DNA from: Ruegeria aquimaris
Lineage (GTDB): Bacteria; Pseudomonadota; Alphaproteobacteria; Rhodobacterales; Rhodobacteraceae
DNA length: 64,000 nucleotides
Direction: 5' to 3'
Assembly (NCBI RefSeq): GCF_025751555.1
Contig: NZ_JAOWLB010000002.1
Coordinates: 1 to 64,000, forward strand
Of the stretch, positions 43,677-51,937 are shown one piece after another (positions within the stretch are counted from its first letter, which is position 1; each line of letters opens with the position of its first letter). A program made the translations under genes and the position numbers. Below the pieces are notes generated by a model. That model saw only the letters and a list, made by a program, of their open reading frames with translations, did no database searches and was not told the DNA's origin.

Positions 43677-44434
43677 CCCCGGCTCACATCCGGGCTGTTG
43701 GGCGAGGGTTCCGAGCGGAACCGCGCACCTTTCCACCAGAGTTTCAATGCCTGCCAGTGGATCAGCGCCAGCACCCGGCGCGCGCCGAACGGACGGCGCA
43801 GCGCCGACCACAGGATCGCCCGGTTGGTCAATGGTCGCCTGTGGCCGGTCAGCGTGGCCACCAGCCCGCCCCGTTCGCGGCCATAATCGATCCAGACCCC
43901 AAGCCGGTCCGCGCTCAGGTCAAAGCGGAAGGTGTAAGACCCCTCGCGCGGCTGAAAGGGCGAGACATGCAAGAGCTTGGTCGCGCCCAACCGGTCCTGC
44001 GGGCCGATCGGCGAAAGATCGGGCTTGTGGCACAGATAGCTGTGGCGGGTGCCATAGGTGTTGGTCACCTCGGCCACCACGGCATAGAGCGCATCCTGCG
44101 CATCGAAACAGAACCAGAAGCTGACCGGATTGAACACATGCCCCAACAGGCGCGGCTGGGTCAGCAGCGCGATCCGGGCAGGCTGGGGCAGTTGAAACAG
44201 ATCGAACTGCTCGCGCAGCCAGGCCGCTCCGCGCCCCTGCCCCGGACTGCCACCGTGATCGCGGTCGAAAACGCCCGACAGGTTCGCGCGGTCGCGCGAG
44301 AAGAGGCGCGGCGCGGATACGGGCGCCTCGGGGTCGAGAAACACATAGTCCACCGAATAGCGGAACGCGTTCCGCACCGCGCCCTTGCGCCCATGGAAGG
44401 TATGGGCCGGGATATGTTCGACCATCGCGCTCAT
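43673..44434 (-). CDS. DUF1365 domain protein of the RpoE-linked operon
   Basis: This 253-aa soluble protein contains ..HTFHGRKGAVRNAFRYSVDYVFLDPE.. near its start, ..NPVSFWFCFDAQDALYAVVAEVTNTYGTRHSY.. in the middle and ..HVSPFQPREGSYTFRF.., all DUF1365 features. The family is nearly always next to a flavin amine oxidase-like protein, as here. In Rhodobacter sphaeroides the equivalent pair is needed for the full RpoE response and for unusual fatty acids. ATGA overlaps join it to both neighbours. Confidence 0.88.
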   Translation of the reverse strand: MSAMVEHIPAHTFHGRKGAVRNAFRYSVDYVFLDPEAPVSAPRLFSRDRANLSGVFDRDHGGSPGQGRGAAWLREQFDLFQLPQPARIALLTQPRLLGHVFNPVSFWFCFDAQDALYAVVAEVTNTYGTRHSYLCHKPDLSPIGPQDRLGATKLLHVSPFQPREGSYTFRFDLSADRLGVWIDYGRERGGLVATLTGHRRPLTNRAILWSALRRPFGARRVLALIHWQALKLWWKGARFRSEPSPNSPDVSRG

Positions 44435-45729
44435 TCCGCGGCAACCGGCAAGGCGACGGTGCGGTTGATGCCTGCTACCACGTCGATGGCGCTGGCCAGC
44501 CCGTCCTCGTGAAACCCGTTTTTCATCCAGGCGCCACAGAACCAGGTCGAGTTGGTTCCGTTCATCCGCGCCAGATCCTCTTGCGCGGCAAGCGCACCTG
44601 CGTCGAACACAGGATGGGCAAAGGTGGTCACATCATGGATATGTTCCTCGCGGATGCGATGGCTGGCATTCAGTGTCACGAACAGCGGGTCATCCTGCGG
44701 GATCGGCTGCAAGGAATTCATCCAGTAGGTCAGGCCGATAGGTCCGCCATTGGCGCCCTTTTCCTCGGTATGGTTCCAGCTGGCCCAGCACTTGCGCCGT
44801 TTCGGCATCATTGCGGGATCGGAATGCAACACCGCCTCATTCGGCTGGTAGCGGACCGCGCCCAAGGCCGCGCTTTCTCGCCGGGTGGCATCGGAAAGCA
44901 GCGCCAGGGTGGTGTCGGAATGGGTGGCAAACACAACCTCGTCGAACACCTGCCACTCGCCGCCCCGCATCCGGATCTCGACCCCAAGCTCGGTGCGCCG
45001 CACCCCGACGATAGGCGCACCCAGTGCCAGCGACACGCCCTTGCGGCGCATCGCCTGTTCCAGCCGGCTGACATATTCGACCGAGCCGCCCTCGACCGTG
45101 TACCATTGATGCTGGCCGGAGTAGGTCAGCAGAGCGTGGTTTTCAAAGAAGCGGATCATCGCGTGAGCCGGGAAATCGAGGATATTCTCCTTGGGCGTCG
45201 ACCAGATCGCGCCCGAAAAGGGTTCAAGGTAATAGCGCCGGAACCAGTCGCCGGTTCCAAGACGGTCGAGAAGCTGTCGGACGGTGATAGAGCGGTCCCG
45301 CGCGGCATCGGCTGCATGCGCGTTGAAGTGGAAGAGGTCGCGCACCATGCGCAGAAAGCCCGGACGCATCAGGTTGCGCCGCTGCGCGAACAGGGCGTCA
45401 GCCCCGTGCAGCGCGTATTCGACCGCACCGCCCTCGGCCGACACAGCAAAGCTCATGTCGCTTTTGGCGATTGGCACACCGAGGCGGTCGAACAGGGCGA
45501 TCAGATTGGGATAGGTGGCATTGTTGAACACGATGAAGCCGGTATCGACGGGCTGATCGCCGCGCTTGCCGGCGACGACGGTCCGGGCATGGCCACCCAG
45601 CCGGGATTCGGCCTCGAACAGTGTCACGTTGTGGGTATCGGCCAGCAGGTTGGCCGCCCCCATGCCCGAGATACCGCCCCCGATCACGGCGATCCGTCGG
45701 GGCACGCCCCCATTCAGTTCAAATGGCAT
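44431..45729 (-). CDS. FAD-dependent amine oxidase-like flavoprotein (UfaD-like, RpoE regulon)
   Basis: This 432-aa flavoprotein has the dinucleotide-binding motif VIGGGISGMGAANLL and the second FAD contact ..FEAESRLGGHARTVV... Also seen are ..TGFIVFNNATYPNL.. and a C-terminal ..STWFCGAWMKNGFHEDGLASA... Gene order matches the RpoE-controlled operon of Rhodobacter sphaeroides, where the homologue is thought to act as a fatty-acid desaturase in methylated furan fatty-acid synthesis. I base that on context and resemblance. It is the promoter-proximal gene of the leftward operon, with a candidate ECF promoter at 45759-45786. Confidence 0.85.
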   Translation of the reverse strand: MPFELNGGVPRRIAVIGGGISGMGAANLLADTHNVTLFEAESRLGGHARTVVAGKRGDQPVDTGFIVFNNATYPNLIALFDRLGVPIAKSDMSFAVSAEGGAVEYALHGADALFAQRRNLMRPGFLRMVRDLFHFNAHAADAARDRSITVRQLLDRLGTGDWFRRYYLEPFSGAIWSTPKENILDFPAHAMIRFFENHALLTYSGQHQWYTVEGGSVEYVSRLEQAMRRKGVSLALGAPIVGVRRTELGVEIRMRGGEWQVFDEVVFATHSDTTLALLSDATRRESAALGAVRYQPNEAVLHSDPAMMPKRRKCWASWNHTEEKGANGGPIGLTYWMNSLQPIPQDDPLFVTLNASHRIREEHIHDVTTFAHPVFDAGALAAQEDLARMNGTNSTWFCGAWMKNGFHEDGLASAIDVVAGINRTVALPVAAE

Positions 45730-45758
45730 GTCTTGCTCCGCCTTAACTTCATGTCAGA

Positions 45759-45786
45759 TGTACGGCCCGCGGGCGGAATCGGATGA
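45759..45786 (-). promoter_or_regulatory. candidate RpoE (ECF sigma) promoter of the flavoprotein operon
   Basis: On the minus strand TCATCC (45781-45786) is followed by a 16-base spacer and CGTACA (45759-45764). The TSS would be about 20 bases before the flavoprotein ATG at 45729. The same -35/spacer/-10 geometry occurs on the other strand (45810-45837). Rhodobacter RpoE promoters have a TGATCC-like -35. Confidence 0.6.
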
Positions 45787-45809
45787 AAAGAAAATCCTTT
45801 GCCTGTGAC

Positions 45810-45837
45810 TGATCCGCTTTGGCCCGGGCGCCGTATC
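45810..45837 (+). promoter_or_regulatory. candidate RpoE (ECF sigma) autoregulatory promoter of rpoE-chrR
   Basis: TGATCC (45810-45815), a 16-base spacer and CGTATC (45832-45837). It lies 24 bases from, and points away from, a near-identical element on the other strand. Autoregulation of rpoE-chrR is known in Rhodobacter. It also argues that translation of rpoE begins downstream of about 45845. Confidence 0.65.
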
Positions 45838-45948
45838 GTGGTTATGTTGATCGCAACGAACACAGACCGGCCCGACGCCAGCCTTGACGGGGAAAGCCCG
45901 GTCGGGCGGCGTGGCCCTATGTGCAAGGACGCGAGCGAAGGAAAGCAC

Positions 45949-46506
45949 TTGGACCGGAAACAGGACGGGGCGCGGGCAGAGAACGATTGGAGCGGTCACC
46001 TCGGCCGTATCGTAGAGGCTCAGGACAGGGCCGCCTTTGCCGAGCTGTTTGCCCATTTTGCGCCGCGCGTTAAGTCTTTTCTGATGCGATCCGGCGCCTC
46101 CCCGACCCTGGCCGAGGATTGCGCGCAAGAGGTCATGGCGACGGTGTGGAACAAGTCGCACCTGTACGACCCCACACGGGCGACCGTTTCGACCTGGATT
46201 TTCACCATTGCACGCAACCGGCGGATCGACGCCCTGCGCAAGGATCGCAGGCCAGAGCCCGAAGACCTGCCCTGGGGGCCAGAACCTGAACCGCCTGTCG
46301 CCGATGTGATGGCGATGCAGCAGGAAACCGAAATGTTGCGTGTGGCAATCCGTGCCCTTCCCGACGCGCAGCGCGAACTCATCGAACAAGCCTATTTCGG
46401 CGATCTCAGCCACCGCGAGATCGCCGCCCGCACCGGCCTTCCGCTGGGGACCATCAAATCCAGAATCAGACTGGCGCTCGACCGATTGCGCCACGCGATG
46501 AAGTGA
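45949..46506 (+). CDS. rpoE: RpoE, ECF sigma factor of the ChrR type
   Basis: This group-ECF11 sigma factor directs the response to singlet oxygen and related oxidants. Region 2 is ..FAELFAHFAPRVKSFLMRSGASPTLAEDCAQEVMATVWNK.. with ..TWIFTIARNRRIDALRKDRRP... Region 4 is ..YFGDLSHREIAARTGLPLGTIKSRIRLALDRLRHAM. The N-terminus is uncertain. A TTG at 45949 has GAAGGAAA five bases upstream and gives 185 aa, the family's usual length. ATGs at 45919 and 45844 are in frame but lack a clear ribosome binding site. The stop overlaps or abuts the chrR start. Confidence 0.92.
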   Translation: MDRKQDGARAENDWSGHLGRIVEAQDRAAFAELFAHFAPRVKSFLMRSGASPTLAEDCAQEVMATVWNKSHLYDPTRATVSTWIFTIARNRRIDALRKDRRPEPEDLPWGPEPEPPVADVMAMQQETEMLRVAIRALPDAQRELIEQAYFGDLSHREIAARTGLPLGTIKSRIRLALDRLRHAMK

Positions 46507-46511
46507 CGACC

Positions 46512-47159
46512 ATGACAGAAACAATCAAACACCACCTGACCGATACGCTGTTGACAGCCTATGCCGCCGGTAATCTGCCCGAGGCGTTCAACCTGATGGT
46601 CGCAACGCATCTGTCGCTCTGCGACAGCTGCCGCGCCCAGGCCGAAGCGCTGGAGGCTGTGGGCGGCTGCCTGCTGGCCGAGTGCGGCACCGAGGCGATG
46701 GCCGCCGATGCGCTGGAGGCGACATTTGCCCGCATCAGCACCGGCACTGCCGTACCCGCCAGGCGCCGCAATGCCTGTTCGGTGCTGCCCCAGCCTTTGC
46801 GCGACTATGTGGGGGGCGATGTTTCGGCTATCCGCTGGAAACCCGTCGGTATGGGCGTGCGGCAGGCGATCCTGCCGACCAGCAGCGCGGCCTCGGCCCG
46901 GCTGCTGTTCATCCCCGCCGGGGCCGCCGTGCCCGACCACGGGCATCGTGGCGTCGAATTGACCATGGTGTTGCAAGGAGCTTTTTCGGACGAGGTGGAC
47001 CGGTTCACGCGCGGCGATGTCGAGGTCGCTGACGAAGAACTGGAGCATATGCCGGTGGCCGATCCGGGAGAGGATTGCATCTGCCTGGCGGTGACCGACG
47101 CGCCGTTGCGGTTCAACAGCTGGATCCCCCGGTTGGTTCAGCCTTTCCTGCGGATCTGA
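46512..47159 (+). CDS. chrR: ChrR, zinc-dependent anti-sigma factor
   Basis: ChrR holds RpoE inactive until singlet oxygen or peroxide damage releases it. The N-terminal anti-sigma domain has the zinc ligands HH (residues about 6-7), then H and CDSC in VATHLSLCDSCRAQA. The C-terminal cupin has metal ligands in AAVPDHGHRGVELTM and ELEHMPV, needed for oxidant sensing. The end ..RFNSWIPRLVQPFLRI is strongly conserved. The ATG at 46512 is preferred; a GTG at 46503 overlapping the rpoE stop is also in frame. It is co-transcribed with rpoE. Confidence 0.94.
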   Translation: MTETIKHHLTDTLLTAYAAGNLPEAFNLMVATHLSLCDSCRAQAEALEAVGGCLLAECGTEAMAADALEATFARISTGTAVPARRRNACSVLPQPLRDYVGGDVSAIRWKPVGMGVRQAILPTSSAASARLLFIPAGAAVPDHGHRGVELTMVLQGAFSDEVDRFTRGDVEVADEELEHMPVADPGEDCICLAVTDAPLRFNSWIPRLVQPFLRI

Positions 47160-47222
47160 CTGTTACTTCACATGTTCGAAAAACCGACTGCGGGTTGGCC
47201 GTCATCGCGCTAGTATAGGCGC

Positions 47223-47876
47223 ATGACTTTTGTTTCCTGTAGAGAGGACCGGCACGCCAGCGGCGTGGACGCTTGCGCCACGCCGCAAGCGTTGCGTGAC
47301 AGTGTGGCGGCGATGCTGTCGCTGGCAACCGACGCCTTTCCCAGACAGGCGGGCCTGCGTTTGGCGCGTCTCGACACGCCGCTGGGCACCATGGTGGCGG
47401 GTTGCGATGACAGCCGACTGCACCTGCTGGAATTCGCCGATCGCCGGATCTTGCCGGAGCAGGTTCGCAGGCTTTATCGAGCCTGCGATGGTGATCTGGG
47501 CTTTGGTCACCACCCGTTGACGGATCGGCTGGAACGACAACTGTCAGAGTATTTCGAAGGTCGCAGAGACCGATTTGGCCTGCCTCTGGCGCTGCATGGC
47601 ACCCTGTTCACGCGCGATGTCTGGGCCGCACTGATCACTCTGCCCGCCGGGACAACAATCTCTTACGGACAGCTTGCAAAACGGATGGGCCGCAGTCAGG
47701 CGGTGCGCGCCGTGGCGCGGGCAAACGGCGCCAACCAGATCTCCATTGTAATTCCCTGTCATCGGGTTACGGCCACCGATGGCGCGCTGACCGGGTATGG
47801 TGGCGGCCTTTGGCGAAAACGCTGGCTGATTGATCACGAGGCAAAATTCTTTCCCATCCAAGGAGCGCAAGCATGA
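47223..47876 (+). CDS. methylated-DNA--[protein]-cysteine S-methyltransferase
   Basis: This 217-aa suicide repair protein removes alkyl groups from O6-alkylguanine. It has an N-terminal ribonuclease-like part (..LARLDTPLGTMVAGC..). The alkyltransferase domain has ..RDVWAALITLPAGTTISYGQLAKRMG.. and active-site PCHRVTATDGALTGYGGGLWRK, where the Cys accepts the alkyl group. There is a non-standard N-terminal extension of about 45 residues compared with Ogt. Its stop overlaps the next start (ATGA). It follows chrR, so DNA repair is coupled in location to the oxidation regulon. Confidence 0.9.
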   Translation: MTFVSCREDRHASGVDACATPQALRDSVAAMLSLATDAFPRQAGLRLARLDTPLGTMVAGCDDSRLHLLEFADRRILPEQVRRLYRACDGDLGFGHHPLTDRLERQLSEYFEGRRDRFGLPLALHGTLFTRDVWAALITLPAGTTISYGQLAKRMGRSQAVRAVARANGANQISIVIPCHRVTATDGALTGYGGGLWRKRWLIDHEAKFFPIQGAQA

Positions 47877-48646
47877 GTCAGGTTTCTATCGCCGAGCGGT
47901 TCACCGCACTGCACCGGCCCGGTGCGCCGCTGATCCTGTACAACGCCTGGGACGCCGGCAGCGCCCGTGCAATTGCAAAGGCCGGCGCAAAGGCCATCGC
48001 CACGGGCAGCTGGTCGCTTGCGGCGGCACAGGGATATGCGGACGGGCAGGAAATCCCGCTTGAGTTCGCCTTGCAGATTCTGGCCCGGATCGCGGCAGGC
48101 GTCGACCTGCCCGTCACTTTCGATTTCGAAACCGGATATTCCCAGACCCGGGTGAATCTGGCGACAAATACCGAACGGGTGATCGCGGCGGGCGCCGTCG
48201 GTGTCAATTTCGAAGACCGTCGGATTGGCGGAACCGGCCTGTTGCCTGCCGAGGAACAGGCCGAACGCATCGCAACCCTGCGCCACGCCGCCCAGGCAAC
48301 CGGTGTGCCGCTCTTCATCAATGCCCGCACCGATGTGTTCTTCCAGGGCAGCAAGCCCTTGGATCATCCCGCGCTGATGGAGGAGGCGCTGGAGCGCGCA
48401 CACATCTATGCCGCTGCCGGGGCGAACGGGTTGTTCGTCCCCGGGCTGGTGACGCCCGAGTTGATCGGAACGCTCTGCGCCGAGACCCTGCTGCCGGTGA
48501 ACATCATGCAGACCGGCAAGGCGCCGGACAACGCGACCCTGGCGGGTCTGAGCGTGGCTCGTGTCAGCCACGGCCCAATGCCATGGATCACCGCCATGAA
48601 CGGCGTGACCGAGGCGGCACAATCGGCGCTGGGGACCGATGGCTAG
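47873..48646 (+). CDS. isocitrate lyase/PEP mutase family protein
   Basis: This 257-aa TIM-barrel enzyme of the ICL/PEP mutase superfamily contains ..ILYNAWDAGSARAIAKAGAKAIATGSWSLA.., ..LPVTFDFETGY.. (metal Asp) and ..GVNFEDRRIGG.., with ..FINARTDVFF... Members cleave C-C or P-C bonds of 2-hydroxy acids, but the characteristic lyase KKCGH motif is absent, so the substrate is unknown. It is coupled by an ATGA overlap to the alkyltransferase. Its stop overlaps that of the convergent XRE-cupin gene by 4 bases. Confidence 0.85.
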   Translation: MSQVSIAERFTALHRPGAPLILYNAWDAGSARAIAKAGAKAIATGSWSLAAAQGYADGQEIPLEFALQILARIAAGVDLPVTFDFETGYSQTRVNLATNTERVIAAGAVGVNFEDRRIGGTGLLPAEEQAERIATLRHAAQATGVPLFINARTDVFFQGSKPLDHPALMEEALERAHIYAAAGANGLFVPGLVTPELIGTLCAETLLPVNIMQTGKAPDNATLAGLSVARVSHGPMPWITAMNGVTEAAQSALGTDG

Positions 48647-49212
48647 ACCGGCACACCGGGTTGTTGCGGATAGTGGTGCATGTTGAGAAAGGCGGCGCCT
48701 TCGGCACCGCTGCGATAGCCATGCGGCAGGTCGGCGGCAAAGCGCAGCCCCTGCCCGGTCCTGAGCGGCACCCAGTCCCCGTCGCGCAGAATCTCCAGCG
48801 CGCCATGCAGCACGAACACCTCTTCGGTGACACCGCTGGCATGGGCCGCGGACTCGTAGCTTTGACCGGGGGCCAGTGTCACGTGAAAGGTTTCGGCGCC
48901 AAGCATCGGGTCAAAGGGAAAGACGATCTTGACCTTGATGCTGCCGGGAAAGGTCACCGTGCGAAACAGCCGCTCGTCAGCCGGATCGCGCAGCGAGGCT
49001 GGGCCGATCAGTGCGCTGAGCGGCAGTTGGAACCCTTTGGCGATCTTCCACAGCGTCGCGATGGTGGGGCTTGATTCGCCGCGCTCGATCTGACCTAGCA
49101 TCGCCTTGCTAACCCCGGTCAGCTCGGCCGCCTTTGACAGGCTGAGGCCGGTTGCCGCGCGAACCTCGCGCAGTTTGAGGGTGACATCCCCCGATTCCAC
49201 AGCCGAGTCCAT
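48643..49212 (-). CDS. XRE-family regulator with C-terminal cupin domain
   Basis: This 189-aa transcription factor has a helix-turn-helix (residues about 12-65: ..LREVRAATGLSLSKAAELTGVSKAMLGQIERGESSPTIATLWKIAKGF..). A cupin sensor domain follows (..HVTLAPGQSYESAAHASGVTEEVFVLHGALEI..). Such regulators often bind small organic ligands and control adjacent genes. The ATG at 49212 has GAAGGGCGG upstream; a longer start at 49251 would lie within the operator. It is divergent from ilvD with an inverted repeat between them. Confidence 0.88.
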   Translation of the reverse strand: MDSAVESGDVTLKLREVRAATGLSLSKAAELTGVSKAMLGQIERGESSPTIATLWKIAKGFQLPLSALIGPASLRDPADERLFRTVTFPGSIKVKIVFPFDPMLGAETFHVTLAPGQSYESAAHASGVTEEVFVLHGALEILRDGDWVPLRTGQGLRFAADLPHGYRSGAEGAAFLNMHHYPQQPGVPV

Positions 49213-49239
49213 GTATCCGCCCTTCGATTCCACTTGTAC

Positions 49240-49273
49240 GTTATAACGCACATCGGATAGCGTGCGCTATAAC
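49240..49273. promoter_or_regulatory. inverted-repeat operator between XRE-cupin gene and ilvD
   Basis: GTTATAACGCAC (49240-49251) and GTGCGCTATAAC (49262-49273) form a 12-bp inverted repeat with one mismatch around a 10-bp spacer. Each arm carries a smaller GTTATAAC-type palindrome. Its position between two divergent starts suggests binding by the XRE-cupin regulator. Confidence 0.65.
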
Positions 49274-49318
49274 ATACGCACCTTGTTTTTCAGGGACCGG
49301 CAAAAGGGAAACAGCACC

Positions 49319-51151
49319 ATGCCAATGTACCGATCCAGAACCTCGACCCACGGCCGCAACATGGCCGGCGCGCGCGGCCTATGGCGCGCAACCGGCATGA
49401 CTGACGACGATTTCGGCAAGCCGATCATCGCCATCGTCAACTCGTTCACCCAATTCGTGCCGGGCCATGTGCATCTGAAGGACCTGGGCCAGATGGTCGC
49501 GCGCGAGGTCGAGGCGGCGGGCGGCGTCGCCAAGGAGTTCAACACCATCGCGGTGGATGACGGCATCGCGATGGGGCATGACGGCATGCTCTATTCCCTG
49601 CCCTCGCGCGAGGTGATTGCCGACAGCGTCGAGTACATGGTCAACGCCCATTGCGCTGATGCGATGGTCTGTATCTCGAACTGCGACAAGATCACCCCCG
49701 GCATGCTGATGGCCGCGATGCGCCTGAACATCCCGGCGATCTTTGTGTCCGGCGGGCCGATGGAGGCCGGCAAGATCGACATCGCCGATCTGGACATGAA
49801 GAAGATCGACCTAGTGGATGCGATGGTTGCGGCGGCGGATGACAAGTTCACCGACGAGCAGGTCAAACAGATCGAGGAAAACGCCTGTCCGACCTGCGGC
49901 TCCTGTTCGGGCATGTTCACCGCCAACTCGATGAACTGCCTCGCCGAAGCACTGGGTCTGGCGCTGCCCGGCAACGGTTCGACGCTGGCCACCCATGCTG
50001 ACCGCAAGAAACTGTTCCTGGAGGCCGGGCGCAAGATCGTCGACATCACCAAGCGGCATTATGTCGGCGAGGAAAAGGGCTTGCTGCCGCGCGAGGTCGC
50101 GACCTTTGAAGCGTTCGAGAATGCCATGAGCCTCGACATCGCCATGGGCGGATCGACCAACACCGTGCTGCACCTGCTGGCGATCGCCTATGAGGGCGAG
50201 GTGAACTTCACCATGGACGATATCGACCGGCTGAGCCGCAAGGTGCCCTGCCTGTGCAAGGTCGCGCCCAATATCCACAACGTCCACATGGAGGATGTGC
50301 ACCGTGCCGGTGGCATCTTCTCGATCCTGGGCGAGCTGAGCCGCGCTGGCCTGCTGCATGGCGACGTGCCGACGGTGCACACCAACTCGATGGCCGAGGC
50401 AATTGCAAAATGGGACATCACGGTTGCCAATAACCCCGAGGCCGAAGAGCTGTTCAAGGCCGCGCCGGGCGGGGTGCGGACGACGCAGGCATTCAGCCAG
50501 GCGAACCGGTTCAAGGAACTGGATACCGACCGTGAAAAGGGTGTGATCCGCAGCAAGGAGCACGCGTTCAGCCAGGACGGTGGTCTGGCGGTGCTGTTCG
50601 GCAATATCGCACTGGACGGTTGCATCGTAAAAACCGCCGGGGTGGATGCGAGCATTCTGAAGTTCACTGGCACCGCGCATGTCTGCGAAAGCCAGGACGC
50701 CGCCGTCAGCGATATCCTGACGGGCAAGGTCAAGGAAGGCGACGTGGTGGTGATCCGCTACGAGGGCCCGCGCGGCGGGCCGGGCATGCAGGAGATGCTG
50801 TATCCGACGAGCTATCTGAAGTCGAAAGGGCTGGGCAAGGCCTGTGCCCTTCTGACCGACGGGCGGTTCTCGGGCGGCACCTCGGGCCTGTCGATCGGCC
50901 ATGTCTCGCCCGAGGCCGCCGAAGGCGGAACCATCGGGCTGGTGCGCCAGGGCGACCGGATCGAGATCGACATCCCCAACCGCACCATCCACCTGGCGGT
51001 GTCCGACGAGGATCTGGCCGCCCGCCGCGCGGAACAGGACAAGCTGGGTTGGCACCCGGCGCAGCCGCGCAAGCGCAAGGTGTCCACCGCGCTCAAGGCC
51101 TATGCCAAACTGGCCACCAGCGCGGCCAAAGGTGCTGTGCGCCAACTTTGA
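49319..51151 (+). CDS. ilvD: dihydroxy-acid dehydratase
   Basis: IlvD dehydrates 2,3-dihydroxy acids in valine, isoleucine, leucine and pantothenate synthesis using an iron-sulfur cluster. The 610-aa product has the full-length family features: ..[17 protein letters not shown].., CDKITPGM and [17 protein letters not shown] (cluster cysteines), and [11 protein letters not shown] near the C-terminus. The C-terminal tail is slightly longer and basic. The ATG at 49319 has AAGGGAAA upstream. The divergent XRE-cupin gene may regulate it; a palindrome cluster follows. Confidence 0.95.
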   Translation: MPMYRSRTSTHGRNMAGARGLWRATGMTDDDFGKPIIAIVNSFTQFVPGHVHLKDLGQMVAREVEAAGGVAKEFNTIAVDDGIAMGHDGMLYSLPSREVIADSVEYMVNAHCADAMVCISNCDKITPGMLMAAMRLNIPAIFVSGGPMEAGKIDIADLDMKKIDLVDAMVAAADDKFTDEQVKQIEENACPTCGSCSGMFTANSMNCLAEALGLALPGNGSTLATHADRKKLFLEAGRKIVDITKRHYVGEEKGLLPREVATFEAFENAMSLDIAMGGSTNTVLHLLAIAYEGEVNFTMDDIDRLSRKVPCLCKVAPNIHNVHMEDVHRAGGIFSILGELSRAGLLHGDVPTVHTNSMAEAIAKWDITVANNPEAEELFKAAPGGVRTTQAFSQANRFKELDTDREKGVIRSKEHAFSQDGGLAVLFGNIALDGCIVKTAGVDASILKFTGTAHVCESQDAAVSDILTGKVKEGDVVVIRYEGPRGGPGMQEMLYPTSYLKSKGLGKACALLTDGRFSGGTSGLSIGHVSPEAAEGGTIGLVRQGDRIEIDIPNRTIHLAVSDEDLAARRAEQDKLGWHPAQPRKRKVSTALKAYAKLATSAAKGAVRQL

Positions 51152-51229
51152 ACCGTTGCATGGGGCGGGACGCTCCCGCCCTCGCTACATGTCCCCGGCT
51201 GACGCCGGACCCCCTTGCGGGGTTGAGCC

Positions 51230-51256
51230 GGGCGCCGCGCCAATGGCGCGGCGCCC
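51230..51256. repeat. perfect 12-bp GC-rich palindrome downstream of ilvD
   Basis: GGGCGCCGCGCC-AAT-GGCGCGGCGCCC is a perfect hairpin in the 234-base gap between convergent ilvD and the pyridoxamine-phosphate-oxidase-like gene. Nearby are CCGGG-CTTG-CCCGG and other short palindromes. No T-run follows. It resembles the palindromes at 8870-8932 and may be a repetitive extragenic element. Confidence 0.6.
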
Positions 51257-51385
51257 GACCCAACGGGAGGAGATGTTTCGTCAGAAACGTCGACGACGGG
51301 CGGGAGCGCCCCGTTCTCCGGGCTTGCCCGGCTGCTCCGAAGAACTGCAAAGGCACAGGGCAATTGCCGAGGCAAGCCGAGACGG

Positions 51386-51805
51386 TCAGCCTGCCTGACA
51401 GACCAGCGGCTCTCGCCCCATCGCCCCGATCTCGATCCGGTCGGGGATCACCTTGACCACGGCATATTCGGGATCGTCAACGCCGCTGACATAGGCCAGC
51501 AGCCCATCGAACCAGAAGGCCTCGCGGTCGCTCTGCGCGGTCGAGATCTCGGCCCGCCCCTCGACCTGAAGCCATTCCTGCGCGGTGAAATCCGCGGCCC
51601 CCGCTGTGACGTGAACCCGCGGATCGCGGCGCAGATGCGCGATCTTGCGCGAACTCAGATGGGTGCTGAACCAGATCGACAGGTCAGGCATCATCCGGCC
51701 CGCGACAAAACGCACCCAGGGGGCGCCGGTCTCGGTCACCGTGGCCAGCGAGACAAGTTGCAGGCGGGGAGCCAATGCGCGGATACGGGTCTGGATATCA
51801 GTCAT
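51386..51805 (-). CDS. pyridoxamine 5'-phosphate oxidase family protein
   Basis: This 139-aa split-barrel flavin-binding protein begins MTDIQTRIRALAPRLQLVSLATVTETGAPWVRFVAGRM, typical of the PNPOx-like family. It also has ..FSTHLSSRKIAHLRRDPRVHVTAG.. (FMN or F420 phosphate contact). It likely reduces a small molecule or binds FMN or heme; the substrate is unknown. The start at 51805 is chosen from the conserved N-terminus. It is divergent from a TetR gene and both share two operator-like palindromes. Confidence 0.85.
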   Translation of the reverse strand: MTDIQTRIRALAPRLQLVSLATVTETGAPWVRFVAGRMMPDLSIWFSTHLSSRKIAHLRRDPRVHVTAGAADFTAQEWLQVEGRAEISTAQSDREAFWFDGLLAYVSGVDDPEYAVVKVIPDRIEIGAMGREPLVCQAG

Positions 51806-51860
51806 TCGGGGTTTCTTTAAGGTCAGGGGCAGGTTTCGGGCCCTACTGCGACTCAAAAAC

Positions 51861-51919
51861 ATACATTTATGTATTTTACATAGTCACGGCGATGGCGCAG
51901 TGTAAATACATAACTGTAT
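51861..51919. promoter_or_regulatory. two ATACA-N4-TGTAT palindromes between PNPOx-like and tetR genes
   Basis: ATACA-TTTA-TGTAT (51861-51874) and ATACA-TAAC-TGTAT (51906-51919) have identical half-sites and spacing, with centres 45 bp apart. The second is 18 bases before the TetR-type start codon. This is the expected form of a TetR-family operator pair. Confidence 0.7.
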
Positions 51920-51937
51920 GTTCAACAGGGAAGCGCC

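Noticed and set aside
49213-49251. Earlier start (49251) for the XRE-cupin gene
   Set aside because: It would place the start codon inside the inverted repeat and lacks a ribosome binding site; 49212 has GAAGGGCGG upstream.
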